Made by a program: the position numbers and the translations under genes
Shown: one piece after another, positions 25,291 to 34,845 of the stretch
How the letters are laid out: each line of letters begins with the position of its first letter
Numbering within the stretch: the stretch's first letter is position 1
Source of the DNA: CAYVVD01 sp964454975
GTDB lineage: Bacteria > Bacteroidota > Ignavibacteria > Kapaibacteriales > UBA2268
Assembly (NCBI GenBank): GCA_964454975.1
Contig: CAYVVD010000001.1
Coordinates: 62,001 to 126,000, forward strand
DNA: 64,000 nucleotides
Direction: 5' to 3'
The notes under the pieces: model-generated
What the model was told of the DNA's origin: nothing
Databases searched by the model: none
Seen by the model: the letters and a program-made list of their open reading frames with translations, nothing else

Positions 25291-27428
25291 AGATGAAGCT
25301 ATGTAATGTTTTGATACTGATTTTCATTCCCGTGTTCCTCTGCTCACAAGATACAAATGAGCACAAGCCAATCTTCTTTTATGGGCCCTGGGCTGGGGTA
25401 AATATTAATTTTCACAGTTCTTCATTCAATAAACTTGGTGATATTGAAAACTGCTGCCCGGAATACACAGGTGGCTCAGGAATTGGTTTCGCTCTCGGAG
25501 GATATGCCGAATATCCTTTTGATAATAAAATGTCGTTATCCCTGAACCTTGGTTACGGCCTTTATGATGGCGAGATGCTTGAAAATGAAAATATTGGCAA
25601 TACTGCGGTCCGCGATGTAAACACGGGCGATGTAATTGACACAGACGCTTTCGCAGACCATCACCTCGAATCTGCATTAGGGACTATTATCTTTGAACCT
25701 GCGTTCAATTACAAATTATATAAAGGCCTTCGAAGTGTTGGCGGTTTCATGTTAGGTTTCCTTCTAAGTCCGACTGTAAATCAGCGGGAAGTGCTGACCA
25801 CACCTGAAAATGTTACATTTTTAGATGGTACTCTCCGACGTAACGAACAAAATGGGATTGATATTCCCGGAGCAAACAGCATACAGCTATTTGTGCATCT
25901 TGGTGCGGCGTATGACCTCCCTGTATCTGAGGATGTCAATATATCACCATACGTAAAATATTATCTGCCAATGACTAACATATCTGCTGAAGAGTGGAAA
26001 GTATCTGCGTTGCAGGCAGGAGCAATCCTTAGGATTCCTTTCTTTCCTCCAAAAGAACTTCCATTGCGTAAGGATACTATGTACGTCAGGGATACTTTAA
26101 TAGCAGAAGAATTCGGAATTGACAGGGAAATTGTAAAACTGCTAGAGTCAAGCATAGATTATAAATATGACGAAACTGATGAATACGAGCTTGAAACCCT
26201 TGTGATTAGGGAACTTTATGAGAATAGGGTGCCGGAGATAATTGACCTGAATACAAACCTCCGAGTTGTTGGTATTGATGAGAAAGGCAATGAACAGAAT
26301 AACCCAACTATTGTAATCGAAGAGATTGAAACCGAGGAGACATTTCCACTATTGCCATACATTTTCTTCCCGGAAATGAGTTCTGATATAAATGAAACAA
26401 ATATGAACCTGCTCGATGTTGATGCGACTTCAACGTTTATGGAATCGGAAATCGAATGGAATACCAAGGCAATCTATTCCAATCTACTGAATATAGTTGC
26501 TCTCAGAATGAAAAAATACCCGGATGCCGAGTTAATAATTATAGGGTGCAACAGCAACTCAGGAGACGAGGAGAATAATCTCGACCTTTCCGCAAGCCGG
26601 GCACGTGAGGTCAGAGGCTACCTTATGCTCAACTGGAATATTGACCCGCGCAGGATTAAAATTGATAAAAGAAATCTTCCTGCAAACCCGGGCAGGGTTG
26701 GTGATTCTGACGGTGAAGAGGAAAACAGGCGTGTAGAGTTGGCCTCCAATGATTCTCGGATACTCGAGCATATTACGTTAAAGGAAATTGCCCGTAAATC
26801 TAATCCTCCTGTAATAAGGATGTACCCGGAAGTTGTTACAGAGGCTGGTATGAGAAATTGGGAAATCGAAATAAACCAGAGTTATGCGAATTTGAGGAAA
26901 TTCAATGGAATTGAACTTGAAGAGTATATTGACTGGCATATCGAAGAAGAGCCGGTTCCAAAACTTGATAAGCCTTTAGAATTCCGTTTTAATGCTGTGG
27001 ATGATGTCGGCCAGGAGGACAAAACAATAAGGGAATTAGACATTAAACAATTGACTATCAAGAAAAAACGCTCTGAAATGAAGGATGACAAACGATATGA
27101 AAAATTTTCACTCATACTTTTTGATTTTGACAAAACAGAACTGACCCGTAACCAGAAACTTTCACTTCAGAGTATCAGGGACAGGGTAATGCCGGGATCC
27201 CGGGTTATAATTTCAGGTTATACCGATAGGACAGGAGATGAAGATTACAACCGTGATCTCGCTGAAAAGAGAGCAATTAATGTTCGCGACTTTCTCGGGC
27301 TGGATACTACCAATTCCGAAATAAGGCCTGTCGGGAAATCAATACTCTTGTATAACAACGATGAACCATGGGGAAGATCTTATAGCAGGACTGTCCAGGT
27401 AGAAATTGTTACTCCGGTAAAAATCTAA
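25287..27428 (+). CDS. Outer-membrane protein with a beta-barrel and two OmpA-like domains
   Basis: 713 residues. After a signal peptide (VLILIFIPVFLCSQ), residues about 30-250 look like an outer-membrane barrel. Two OmpA-type domains follow. The first, at about 345-480, has LPYIFFPE and NLDLSASRAREVRGYL but lacks the TD-x-x-G that holds the diaminopimelate-binding Asp. The second, at about 605-710, is complete: SLILFDFDKTEL, GYTDRTGDEDYNRDLAEKRA. So probably only the second binds peptidoglycan. The GTG at 25287 overlaps the upstream stop (GTGA); an ATG at 25293 is the alternative. Coupling to the giant T9SS protein suggests that the pair works together, perhaps as anchor and cargo. Confidence 0.85.
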   Translation: MKMKLCNVLILIFIPVFLCSQDTNEHKPIFFYGPWAGVNINFHSSSFNKLGDIENCCPEYTGGSGIGFALGGYAEYPFDNKMSLSLNLGYGLYDGEMLENENIGNTAVRDVNTGDVIDTDAFADHHLESALGTIIFEPAFNYKLYKGLRSVGGFMLGFLLSPTVNQREVLTTPENVTFLDGTLRRNEQNGIDIPGANSIQLFVHLGAAYDLPVSEDVNISPYVKYYLPMTNISAEEWKVSALQAGAILRIPFFPPKELPLRKDTMYVRDTLIAEEFGIDREIVKLLESSIDYKYDETDEYELETLVIRELYENRVPEIIDLNTNLRVVGIDEKGNEQNNPTIVIEEIETEETFPLLPYIFFPEMSSDINETNMNLLDVDATSTFMESEIEWNTKAIYSNLLNIVALRMKKYPDAELIIIGCNSNSGDEENNLDLSASRAREVRGYLMLNWNIDPRRIKIDKRNLPANPGRVGDSDGEEENRRVELASNDSRILEHITLKEIARKSNPPVIRMYPEVVTEAGMRNWEIEINQSYANLRKFNGIELEEYIDWHIEEEPVPKLDKPLEFRFNAVDDVGQEDKTIRELDIKQLTIKKKRSEMKDDKRYEKFSLILFDFDKTELTRNQKLSLQSIRDRVMPGSRVIISGYTDRTGDEDYNRDLAEKRAINVRDFLGLDTTNSEIRPVGKSILLYNNDEPWGRSYSRTVQVEIVTPVKI

Positions 27429-27518
27429 ACATATTGAACCTTGACTGTGATTTGTGGTAAAGCCATTCCTGTGGAAATATACTGTCAGAAGTGCAATTCT
27501 CAAAAAATAACAACTTGG

Positions 27519-27548
27519 TTTGAAATAAAAACAGCTATTGTAACTTTT
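27519..27548 (+). promoter_or_regulatory. Candidate Bacteroidota-type promoter before the ECF sigma gene
   Basis: TTTG (27519-27522), 18 bases, then TAACTTTT (27541-27548), one mismatch from TAnnTTTG. It ends 46 bases before the sigma gene ATG. The rest of the 166-base gap after the OmpA gene shows nothing else. Confidence 0.25.
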
Positions 27549-27594
27549 TAATATAAATAGGTGTCTGAAAAATAAATACAACAACATACGTGAA

Positions 27595-28158
27595 ATGTTT
27601 GGCAGAAAATCACATAAAGTAAGCGACGACCAGCTTCAGGCAGCAATACAAAACCTAAGAAAAGGTAGTGCTGAAGCTTTTCACCTGCTTTATAACAAAT
27701 ATAGCCAGAGGGTTTATCGCTTCTGCCTTAGGATGCTCGCAGAAGAAGCTGCAGCAGAAGATGCTTTCCAGGAGACTTTTATACGTGTTTATGAACATAG
27801 AAAGTCATTCAGGGGCACCAACTTCGCAGCATGGCTTTTTACAATTGCAAGGCATACCTGCCTAAACCTGATTCGCGCCAGGAAAGACCATGACAGCTTT
27901 GACGAGGTTTTCCACGGTGCTCCGGAACATAAACCCGGGGATGTCGGGTTAAAAGAGCAGATTGAAAACGCTATTGCAATCTTGCCCCTTACTCTCAGGG
28001 AGGCGCTTGTGCTGAGAGAATATGAGGAGTGTACTTACCAGGAGATTGCCGAGATACTCGGTATAGAACTGTCTCTCGCAAAAGTACGCGTTCACAGGGC
28101 AAGATTAATATTAAGAAAGTTATTAAAACCAATAGTTAAGGAATTAAATGAGTCTTGA
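27595..28158 (+). CDS. ECF-type RNA polymerase sigma factor
   Basis: 187 residues. Region sigma2 spans about 28-95: AFHLLYNKYSQRVYRFCLRM, then AEDAFQETFIRVY (the core-binding and -10 recognition helix), then AAWLFTIARHTCLNLIR. Region sigma4 spans about 125-180: LPLTLREALVLREYEECTYQ, EIAEILGIELSLAKVRVHRA (the -35 helix-turn-helix). No sigma3, hence the extracytoplasmic-function class. It overlaps the following anti-sigma-like gene by 11 bases, the usual sigma/anti-sigma coupling. Its regulon is unknown. The adjacent T9SS cargo, TonB receptor and porV genes are plausible targets by position; in Porphyromonas an ECF factor (SigP) regulates T9SS genes, a known parallel. Confidence 0.93.
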   Translation: MFGRKSHKVSDDQLQAAIQNLRKGSAEAFHLLYNKYSQRVYRFCLRMLAEEAAAEDAFQETFIRVYEHRKSFRGTNFAAWLFTIARHTCLNLIRARKDHDSFDEVFHGAPEHKPGDVGLKEQIENAIAILPLTLREALVLREYEECTYQEIAEILGIELSLAKVRVHRARLILRKLLKPIVKELNES

Positions 28159-29515
28159 ACAGCTCATATCGAAATATCTCGACGGGGAGCTTACACAGTC
28201 GGAGGACATCCAACTCAGAAAGTTGATTTCTTCCCAAGAGGATGCAAGAACAAAATTCGAATCCTCAGTAAGTTTGCACATGGCAATGCGTGAAGACGCA
28301 GACTCCATAAAAGCCCCCGAGCGGCTATTAAGGCAGACCGAGGACCTCATATTAATGGAGATTCTCAATGAACCAATTCCTGTTGTACCGGCTAAAAAAT
28401 ACAGGTTGAGATTTTCTTATTCACAATTTGCTTTTGCGGCGGTCTTCCTGCTTTTATTTATTAGTGTATTTGAGATTAGCGACATGCAAATCAGAAACGT
28501 TTATTTACAGGAGTTTGCCGAAGTATCCCCGGTGGTTCAAACCCCTGAAAAGATAACTGATGATGAATTTTCAACAAGTGTATCAGCAGCCAGGTCAGGA
28601 TTTGTTGCTGAAAACAATGTAAATGCTTATAATACCCCAACTGTTCCGGATGTAACACTTGCCGCTCTTAGAAGCGAAGAAACGGAGGAAATTGCAGTTG
28701 AAACCAATTCTGACATTGTTTTGAACAGCGGCCTGCTGGCAAATGGAGAATCAGAGTCTGATTCTGATATTTACGACCTTGAGGAATCTACCAACCTTGC
28801 TTCTGATAATTTTGAAGCGCTTGATGATGATATGGATATTAATTCCGGAACCGCTAATCTTAACGAAGCTGCTTCGTACATGGATGAGCTTTCGATGCCG
28901 CTCACTCGTAATGTTAATGGAAGTTCTTCATCACTTGGCTTTTTACCGTACCCTGTATCTGTTAATGGTACACATGTCGAAATAAGCACCTTTTTCGGTA
29001 CTGATTTTATCAGGGTCGGGTTGGATGCAGAAAATACTTTTATCAGCCATTTCTCGCAAAGCATAGCCTATGGAGAAACTAAAAATTCAAAATTTGGCGT
29101 TGAATTTGGTTATACTGAATACAGCTATGACGAAAGTATGACAGTAACTGTTCCGGAATCCGGCTTTGGCAATAATATATTGGGCCTTGATCCCAGCAAG
29201 GAAAATGGGGGAAATATTGAAATTCCAATTTTGCTGAATCGCAAGCAACAAGTATTCTGGGGTACTGCTTTTTATGAACATAAACTTATGGATATATCCG
29301 GATTCTCTTTAAGCGCACGCCTTGGTGCAGGCGCTTCAAGCGAAGGGCCAATCGGCCTTGGAAGGTTATATACTAAATATGAAATAGTAAACGGAATATC
29401 ACTAACACTCGGCGCTGAATCACGTCTTTTCCGCGCCAGGATACCCAGGCTCAGCAGCGACATTGAGTGGAAAAGCTCCTGCTCTGTGGTATATGGAATT
29501 CAATTTGGTTTCTGA
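28148..29515 (+). CDS. Transmembrane anti-sigma-like protein with large C-terminal beta-rich domain
   Basis: 455 residues. Residues 1-70 resemble an anti-sigma domain without the zinc motif: LISKYLDGELTQSEDIQLRK is the common Y-L-D-G-E-L-[ST] start. One helix spans about 93-110. Residues about 115-260 are acidic and Ser/Asn/Thr-rich, probably extended. Residues about 262-455 alternate polar and hydrophobic residues in beta-strand-like runs (for example VEISTFFGTDFIRVGLDA) and end GIQFGF, like a small outer-membrane barrel or a beta-sandwich. A typical anti-sigma factor has about 150-300 residues. It is coupled to the sigma gene by an 11-base overlap. It probably holds the sigma factor at the inner membrane and senses an envelope signal; the C-terminal role is inference. 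Confidence 0.75.
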   Translation: MSLEQLISKYLDGELTQSEDIQLRKLISSQEDARTKFESSVSLHMAMREDADSIKAPERLLRQTEDLILMEILNEPIPVVPAKKYRLRFSYSQFAFAAVFLLLFISVFEISDMQIRNVYLQEFAEVSPVVQTPEKITDDEFSTSVSAARSGFVAENNVNAYNTPTVPDVTLAALRSEETEEIAVETNSDIVLNSGLLANGESESDSDIYDLEESTNLASDNFEALDDDMDINSGTANLNEAASYMDELSMPLTRNVNGSSSSLGFLPYPVSVNGTHVEISTFFGTDFIRVGLDAENTFISHFSQSIAYGETKNSKFGVEFGYTEYSYDESMTVTVPESGFGNNILGLDPSKENGGNIEIPILLNRKQQVFWGTAFYEHKLMDISGFSLSARLGAGASSEGPIGLGRLYTKYEIVNGISLTLGAESRLFRARIPRLSSDIEWKSSCSVVYGIQFGF

Positions 29516-29662
29516 GGTTACAGATTATCAAAGCCGACTTTCTAAATTTAACTGACGCAACGGCCGGAATACAGGAAAGAGATTGGAGATACATGATTGT
29601 TTAGGATTGGTTAATAGTTCAACAAAAAATTCAAATTCCTTACAGAATAGAAATTTCTTTGT

Positions 29663-29670
29663 TATATTTG
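29663..29670 (+). promoter_or_regulatory. Candidate -7 box before the T9SS cargo/TonB/PorV operon
   Basis: TATATTTG, an exact TAnnTTTG, 51 bases before the ATG at 29722. No clear TTTG lies 19-21 bases upstream. The remaining 200-base gap after the anti-sigma gene shows no terminator, so read-through is also possible. Confidence 0.3.
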
Positions 29671-29721
29671 AGGATAACTGATTTTATAGGGCGTTTTAAA
29701 AACAGCTAATGGAGAGCGTAT

Positions 29722-31623
29722 ATGAAATTGCTACAAATTCTATTGATAGCCGCGATACTCATTTCTTTACCGCTAAATGCACAAAGCACGGAAAGAAATA
29801 AAACCCATAAGGAAAAACAGGACTATATTTCGAGAACCTCGGTTGCTCCTTCCTTTAACTTTAATGGTAAAAACACTGGCAGTAAAGTCTCTGCGATTGA
29901 CTGGTTCATTTATGACTCACTGGCAAATGCATATTCATTTTTCAGTGATGACCAGATGCCGTTCAATTATATCCCCGAACTTCAGAAACTGGTTATGATT
30001 CACAGGGGTGCCATTGATATTGACAGGAACACATCCTACACAGGCGATGATACAAAAAACAATTATCTCTTCAGCACATCTGAAGACTGGGGGCAGACCT
30101 GGGCAGACCAGATTCTTGTTTATAATTCAAAAACGGAGAATGTAGGTAACGGACGTTACCCGAGTTGTTATCTCTATGACCTTGATGGTAGTGATGCCCT
30201 TGTTTTCACAGGCCCGGTTACGGATGGTAACGGTTGGGCTGGTGTAATTTCCGGAATATACTGGCAAGGAACAAATGCCTTCTCATTCACAGAAAATTTC
30301 ACAAAGGATTTCAGGACATACGAATGGGGAACCGGTTCTTATATGTATGGTGGCGTAGAGGAAGGCAACCCCTGGGCAATGGCAATCGGTACTGTAATGC
30401 CACCGGAGGGAGAGCGAGACTTCACCACAAACGGAAACCTTGCTTACAGGAAAACCCTCGACTTTTCTACCTGGAACAACGTAATCCCTCCACAATGGTC
30501 AACTGATATGTTCATCGAAGTTGCTGATGTTGGATTCAGGCCAAATGAGTTTGTAAGCCTACAGTCCCTTGAAGACGGCACTCTCTATGCTGCCTCATTC
30601 GGGAACTTCAAAAGCGGTGAATTTGAGGACAGGCCGGAACCCGGTGTCTCAATCTCAACAGACAATGGTGAGACATGGTCGGAGTATAATGTATTTCCAT
30701 ATTCACTGACTGTTGATTATATCAATGCTAACGGTGCGCTCGCTGACTCTACAAGCTGGACTTATGGTGGTTCATTTGTCCTTTTGGGCGAAAATGAATA
30801 CAGCTTCTTCCTCCACCTGAGAGAATTGAACGACCTGATTACAGATGAAGAAGAGCTTCATCATATCGTTGAAGTATATTGGAACGGCTCAAACTGGAGC
30901 CTCAAAAAAGTTGCTGAAACAAACAGATTCTTTATTGCTTACCTGCCGGGCCAGGACGGGCAGGCTCCGAGCAACCAGACTGGTTTTGAAATTCATGCAA
31001 GACGCACAGTTGATGGCAACGGCGTAGTTGTTAAATGGATTGACTTTGTTGATGAAAACTTCGAACCGAACAGGACTTCAACTTCAACAACTGACATATT
31101 CGTAGTTGCAAGAAAAAAGGACGGCCAGTGGAACGAAAAGCTTAATATAACAACAGATGTTGAAATGGACAGAACAACTTGGCTCCCGTCAATGGTTCCG
31201 AATTCAATGACCGACATTCCGATCTTGAAAACAAATACTATTCCTGATCCGAATCTTTCACCGGAAGAAAATTCAACGAATCAACGTCAGCTCGAAAATG
31301 ACCAATATATAATGATGGGATTTTTTACACCTAATCCAACAGGTGTAGAAGACAATAATGAAATTTCATATATAACAGGAATATATCCGAATCCTGCCAC
31401 AACAAGTTTCGAATTTAACTTCGATATGCCTAAAGCAGGCAACGCACATATCGAAATTTTTGACATCACTGGCGCAGGTACAGGATTTGTTGTTGAGAAA
31501 TACTTCGATTATGGTATGAATTCAATAGAAATCAATACCGGCAGGCTATCTTCAGGCGCTTATCTTATCACGCTTACAGTGGATGGAATCAGGAGCAGTG
31601 AACTTTTGAATATTAATAAATAA
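29722..31623 (+). CDS. Secreted BNR/sialidase-like protein with T9SS sorting domain
   Basis: 633 residues. The signal peptide ends at LISLPLNAQS. The body contains Asp-box-like turns (SEDWGQTWAD, STDNGETWSEY: S-x-D-x-G-x-[TS]-W), which mark beta-propeller sialidase/BNR folds. No catalytic Arg triad is recognisable, so a binding rather than hydrolytic role is possible. The last 80 residues (ITGIYPNPATTSFEF, HIEIFDITG, LSSGAYLITLTVDG, ending LLNINK) form a type A T9SS sorting domain. It is first of a run with a TonB receptor, a second giant cargo and porV; 39 bases separate it from the receptor. Confidence 0.85.
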   Translation: MKLLQILLIAAILISLPLNAQSTERNKTHKEKQDYISRTSVAPSFNFNGKNTGSKVSAIDWFIYDSLANAYSFFSDDQMPFNYIPELQKLVMIHRGAIDIDRNTSYTGDDTKNNYLFSTSEDWGQTWADQILVYNSKTENVGNGRYPSCYLYDLDGSDALVFTGPVTDGNGWAGVISGIYWQGTNAFSFTENFTKDFRTYEWGTGSYMYGGVEEGNPWAMAIGTVMPPEGERDFTTNGNLAYRKTLDFSTWNNVIPPQWSTDMFIEVADVGFRPNEFVSLQSLEDGTLYAASFGNFKSGEFEDRPEPGVSISTDNGETWSEYNVFPYSLTVDYINANGALADSTSWTYGGSFVLLGENEYSFFLHLRELNDLITDEEELHHIVEVYWNGSNWSLKKVAETNRFFIAYLPGQDGQAPSNQTGFEIHARRTVDGNGVVVKWIDFVDENFEPNRTSTSTTDIFVVARKKDGQWNEKLNITTDVEMDRTTWLPSMVPNSMTDIPILKTNTIPDPNLSPEENSTNQRQLENDQYIMMGFFTPNPTGVEDNNEISYITGIYPNPATTSFEFNFDMPKAGNAHIEIFDITGAGTGFVVEKYFDYGMNSIEINTGRLSSGAYLITLTVDGIRSSELLNINK

Positions 31624-31662
31624 TTAATTGTTAGTGCAAGGGGCGAATTTAAGGAGAATAAC

Positions 31663-34600
31663 ATGCGAAAGTTATTAATTGTATTATTATGCTTTTTAGC
31701 GTATTTCCCGGCAGATGCCGGTATCTACGGGACACTGAAAGGCAAGGTTGTTGACGAAGAAGGAAAGCCGGTCATTGGTGCTTCGATAAGGATTGTAGGT
31801 ACTCCAAGAGGTACTTATGTAAAGAATAAAGATGGTACTTTTACTATCGTTGGTATTACTGCCGGGAATCACGTCGTATTGGTTACTGCTGTAGGCTTGG
31901 CTGAATACAAAGAAAAAATAAGAATAATTGCAGACGGAACTTCAGAGATTAGTGTCATTTTATATGAAAATGCAATTATGACTGATGTTGTTGATGTAGT
32001 CGCTGAAAAAATCCTTGTAGATAAAAACGAAATAGGCTCGGGAGGTGTAATCACTGCTGAAGAAGCTATGGCAAGACCAACCGTTTCACTCGCAGGTGTT
32101 ATTTCTTCTACCGCAGGTGTTGATAATGGCGGCAATGGCTTTCGAATCCGTGGAAGCCGTTCTGATGAAACAAGAATTAGCATTGACGGAGTTGATATTA
32201 CAAATAACATGACCGGCGGTATGGGTGTTGGCGGTAATAACTACAGGCCGATACCTTCCAATATGGCAGTTGCTGAAGTTCAGGTTAAAACAAGCGGCGG
32301 AAGTGCTGAATTTGGTGACGCACTTGGTGGCCAGGTAAATTCTGTATTAAAATCCGGAAGGGATGATAAATACGAAGGTTACGTCTGGTGGAGGCACGAC
32401 ATGGACTTCCTCTGGGGTTCCCAGGACCAGTCACTCAGCGTAGTCAGGGATGGTACTGATCTAATCATTGAAGATGGCGGCGAAGGGCATAAATTCCAGG
32501 GCCCGGACAGGCACAGAGTTGAATTTCAGCTTACTGGGCCTATCCCGCTACTTGATAAATCAACTTTTTCAATAACTGCTTATAATGTTACCGAAAAATT
32601 CCGTGGCAACTACTACGAAATTTATGATCCGATTGGAACAAACATCGGATTGCTTCCCGATGAAGGTACATGGCAGAAAAACATTACCGGAAAGTTTGCT
32701 TTTAACTTTATCCCGAATGTTACCCTGAATCTTTCAGGTATTTATGGAATGACTAACTACGAAGTTGCCGGACTTGGATGGCATTATTCAAATGACCAGG
32801 GCATTCTTGACGGTAAACCAAATGGCATTCCTGAAAGGATTGCAAAACAAAACGTCTGGAATGAATACCTTGTCAATGGTTTGTTTAAAATAACTCACTC
32901 TCTGCCTGATATGAATGCCTTTTATGAAATCAAGGTGTCATATACAGAAAATTCCGATGAAACTTCAAAACGCGTTGGTTGGAATGACCCGGACTTCTTC
33001 AAAGGATTTGAGCTCTACTATCCGGAAGACAAAATGGAAATTCAAAATGCAGAGCTCATTCCGGGCAGAAACGGCGTTCTGGACAATTATGAAGTTTGGA
33101 CAAAGCGTTCCTCAACCGCTGACGGATATCTTGTTATGGACCTTCCCCAGCGGAATACAATTACCGGCTACTATGAAGGCAGTGCTGATGCCTCCGGTAC
33201 AAATAACCCCTGGGCATTGCAAAGCTGGACTCTTACACATGGCAACAACTCCGGTATTCAGTTCAGGGAGGAGAACTCAATTACAGTAAGCGGAAACTAC
33301 ACACAAGTTTTCAAAACCGGCGAATTCGACCATAATGCAAAAGCAGGGGTTGAAGTGCGCAGCTTCCAGATCCACAGGCATTATAACGGATTCCCATGGG
33401 ACGGGAACCCATTCTTTGATGTTTATACAGATAAGTTTGGCGGCAATATATATGCGGAAGGCGAAGCAAAAGCCAAAACCAGCGAGCCATATACTCCTAT
33501 TAAAGCAAATCTTTGGTTCCATGACCAGATTTCGTATAAAGGAATCATTATAACACCGGGTTTAAGATTTGACCTCTTAGACCCGCAGGCCTTTTACAGG
33601 CTGCCTTCATTGACCTTCACTTCGATTACTTCTGACAGTGGTTTTGCAGAATCAACTATGAAATTTACAGTATCGCCAAGATTAAACATAAACTACCCGT
33701 TGACGGACAGGTCTAATATCAGGCTCTTCTATGGAATCGTTTATGAAGTGCCAAAATTCCAATTCATGTATAATGGTTTTGCCAAAGACGTACTCCGCTC
33801 GGGTGATTTGCTTGGCAATCCTAACATGGACCCGCAAAGAGTGAACCAGTATGAAGTTGAATACAATAACCAGCTGACTGATGATTTTGCTTTTATTGCA
33901 ACTGTGTATTACAAAGACATCTATAACCAGCTTGGCGTAAGGTATTATCCTTCAGTACCAGACCCATTCCTTCAATACCAGGTTTCAGAGTATGGCAATT
34001 CCCGGGGTATTGAGTTCCAATTGCAAAAAAACATCAAAAACAACTTCGGATTTGATATTAATTATACCTTCTCAAATGTTGAAGGAACTGCAAACACGGC
34101 AACAAGTAATGCCAATCCTTTGCTTGACCCCTTCACACAGAACCCGACCTTCCCGCTTGCAACTTATCCTCTCGGATGGGATCTCAGGCACCAGTTGAAT
34201 ACAATACTTACGTTCCTCTGGAGGGATAACGAAGGACCTTCAATCGGAGGTATTAATCTCCTTGAAAATACAACATTTAATCTGGAAGGTTATTTCAGGA
34301 GTGGTTTCCCATACACCAAAACAGATCAATCCGGCAGGCCGATTAGTGATATCAACTCTGAAAGAGGTCCTTCTTTCTGGAACTTTGATATGCGGTTTAT
34401 CAAAGGCTTCATGATGAAAGACCTGTTTGGCGACGCTGCCGGAAATACAAAAATCGAATTTTATGTTGACATAAATAACTTGTTTGACAGGAATGCGCCG
34501 GTCAGCTACTACTCAGCTACTGGGGATCCTGATGATAACGGCGTATCGCTTGAAAGGGAAATCGGAACATTTAACACTACACCGATTTACAAAGAAGCAA

Positions 34601-34812
34601 ATTACGGTGTTGCCGAATCGTTCTCACCAACACAATATGATAACTATGGCAACAGGCTTTACAATGAAATTGGTGACTTTGACAAGAATGGTATTATTAC
34701 ACAGGCTGAAAGGTACCAAAGCTATATAAACTACATCGAGATGACGCTTAAACAACGTGGCAATTACCAGATTCCGAGAACTGTTTATCTTGGTGTAATG
34801 TTAAGATTTTGA
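31663..34812 (+). CDS. TonB-dependent receptor with N-terminal carboxypeptidase-regulatory domain
   Basis: 1049 residues. The signal peptide MRKLLIVLLCFLAYFPADAG is followed by a CarboxypepD_reg-like domain (GTLKGKVVDEEGKPVIGASI, ITAGNHVVLVTAVG). The plug domain spans about 115-240: SSTAGVDNGGNGFRIRGSRS, ISIDGVDI, VQVKTSGGSAEFGDALGG. The rest is a roughly 22-strand barrel ending LGVMLRF with the terminal Phe. No TonB box is obvious. Such receptors import ligands or, in this lineage, often sit in conserved pairs with secreted proteins and PorV-like proteins. A strong AAGGAG precedes the ATG. It is followed after 33 bases by a giant T9SS cargo. Confidence 0.95.
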   Translation: MRKLLIVLLCFLAYFPADAGIYGTLKGKVVDEEGKPVIGASIRIVGTPRGTYVKNKDGTFTIVGITAGNHVVLVTAVGLAEYKEKIRIIADGTSEISVILYENAIMTDVVDVVAEKILVDKNEIGSGGVITAEEAMARPTVSLAGVISSTAGVDNGGNGFRIRGSRSDETRISIDGVDITNNMTGGMGVGGNNYRPIPSNMAVAEVQVKTSGGSAEFGDALGGQVNSVLKSGRDDKYEGYVWWRHDMDFLWGSQDQSLSVVRDGTDLIIEDGGEGHKFQGPDRHRVEFQLTGPIPLLDKSTFSITAYNVTEKFRGNYYEIYDPIGTNIGLLPDEGTWQKNITGKFAFNFIPNVTLNLSGIYGMTNYEVAGLGWHYSNDQGILDGKPNGIPERIAKQNVWNEYLVNGLFKITHSLPDMNAFYEIKVSYTENSDETSKRVGWNDPDFFKGFELYYPEDKMEIQNAELIPGRNGVLDNYEVWTKRSSTADGYLVMDLPQRNTITGYYEGSADASGTNNPWALQSWTLTHGNNSGIQFREENSITVSGNYTQVFKTGEFDHNAKAGVEVRSFQIHRHYNGFPWDGNPFFDVYTDKFGGNIYAEGEAKAKTSEPYTPIKANLWFHDQISYKGIIITPGLRFDLLDPQAFYRLPSLTFTSITSDSGFAESTMKFTVSPRLNINYPLTDRSNIRLFYGIVYEVPKFQFMYNGFAKDVLRSGDLLGNPNMDPQRVNQYEVEYNNQLTDDFAFIATVYYKDIYNQLGVRYYPSVPDPFLQYQVSEYGNSRGIEFQLQKNIKNNFGFDINYTFSNVEGTANTATSNANPLLDPFTQNPTFPLATYPLGWDLRHQLNTILTFLWRDNEGPSIGGINLLENTTFNLEGYFRSGFPYTKTDQSGRPISDINSERGPSFWNFDMRFIKGFMMKDLFGDAAGNTKIEFYVDINNLFDRNAPVSYYSATGDPDDNGVSLEREIGTFNTTPIYKEANYGVAESFSPTQYDNYGNRLYNEIGDFDKNGIITQAERYQSYINYIEMTLKQRGNYQIPRTVYLGVMLRF

Positions 34813-34845
34813 AATTAATAACTTATAATATAATCAGAGGTTTTC

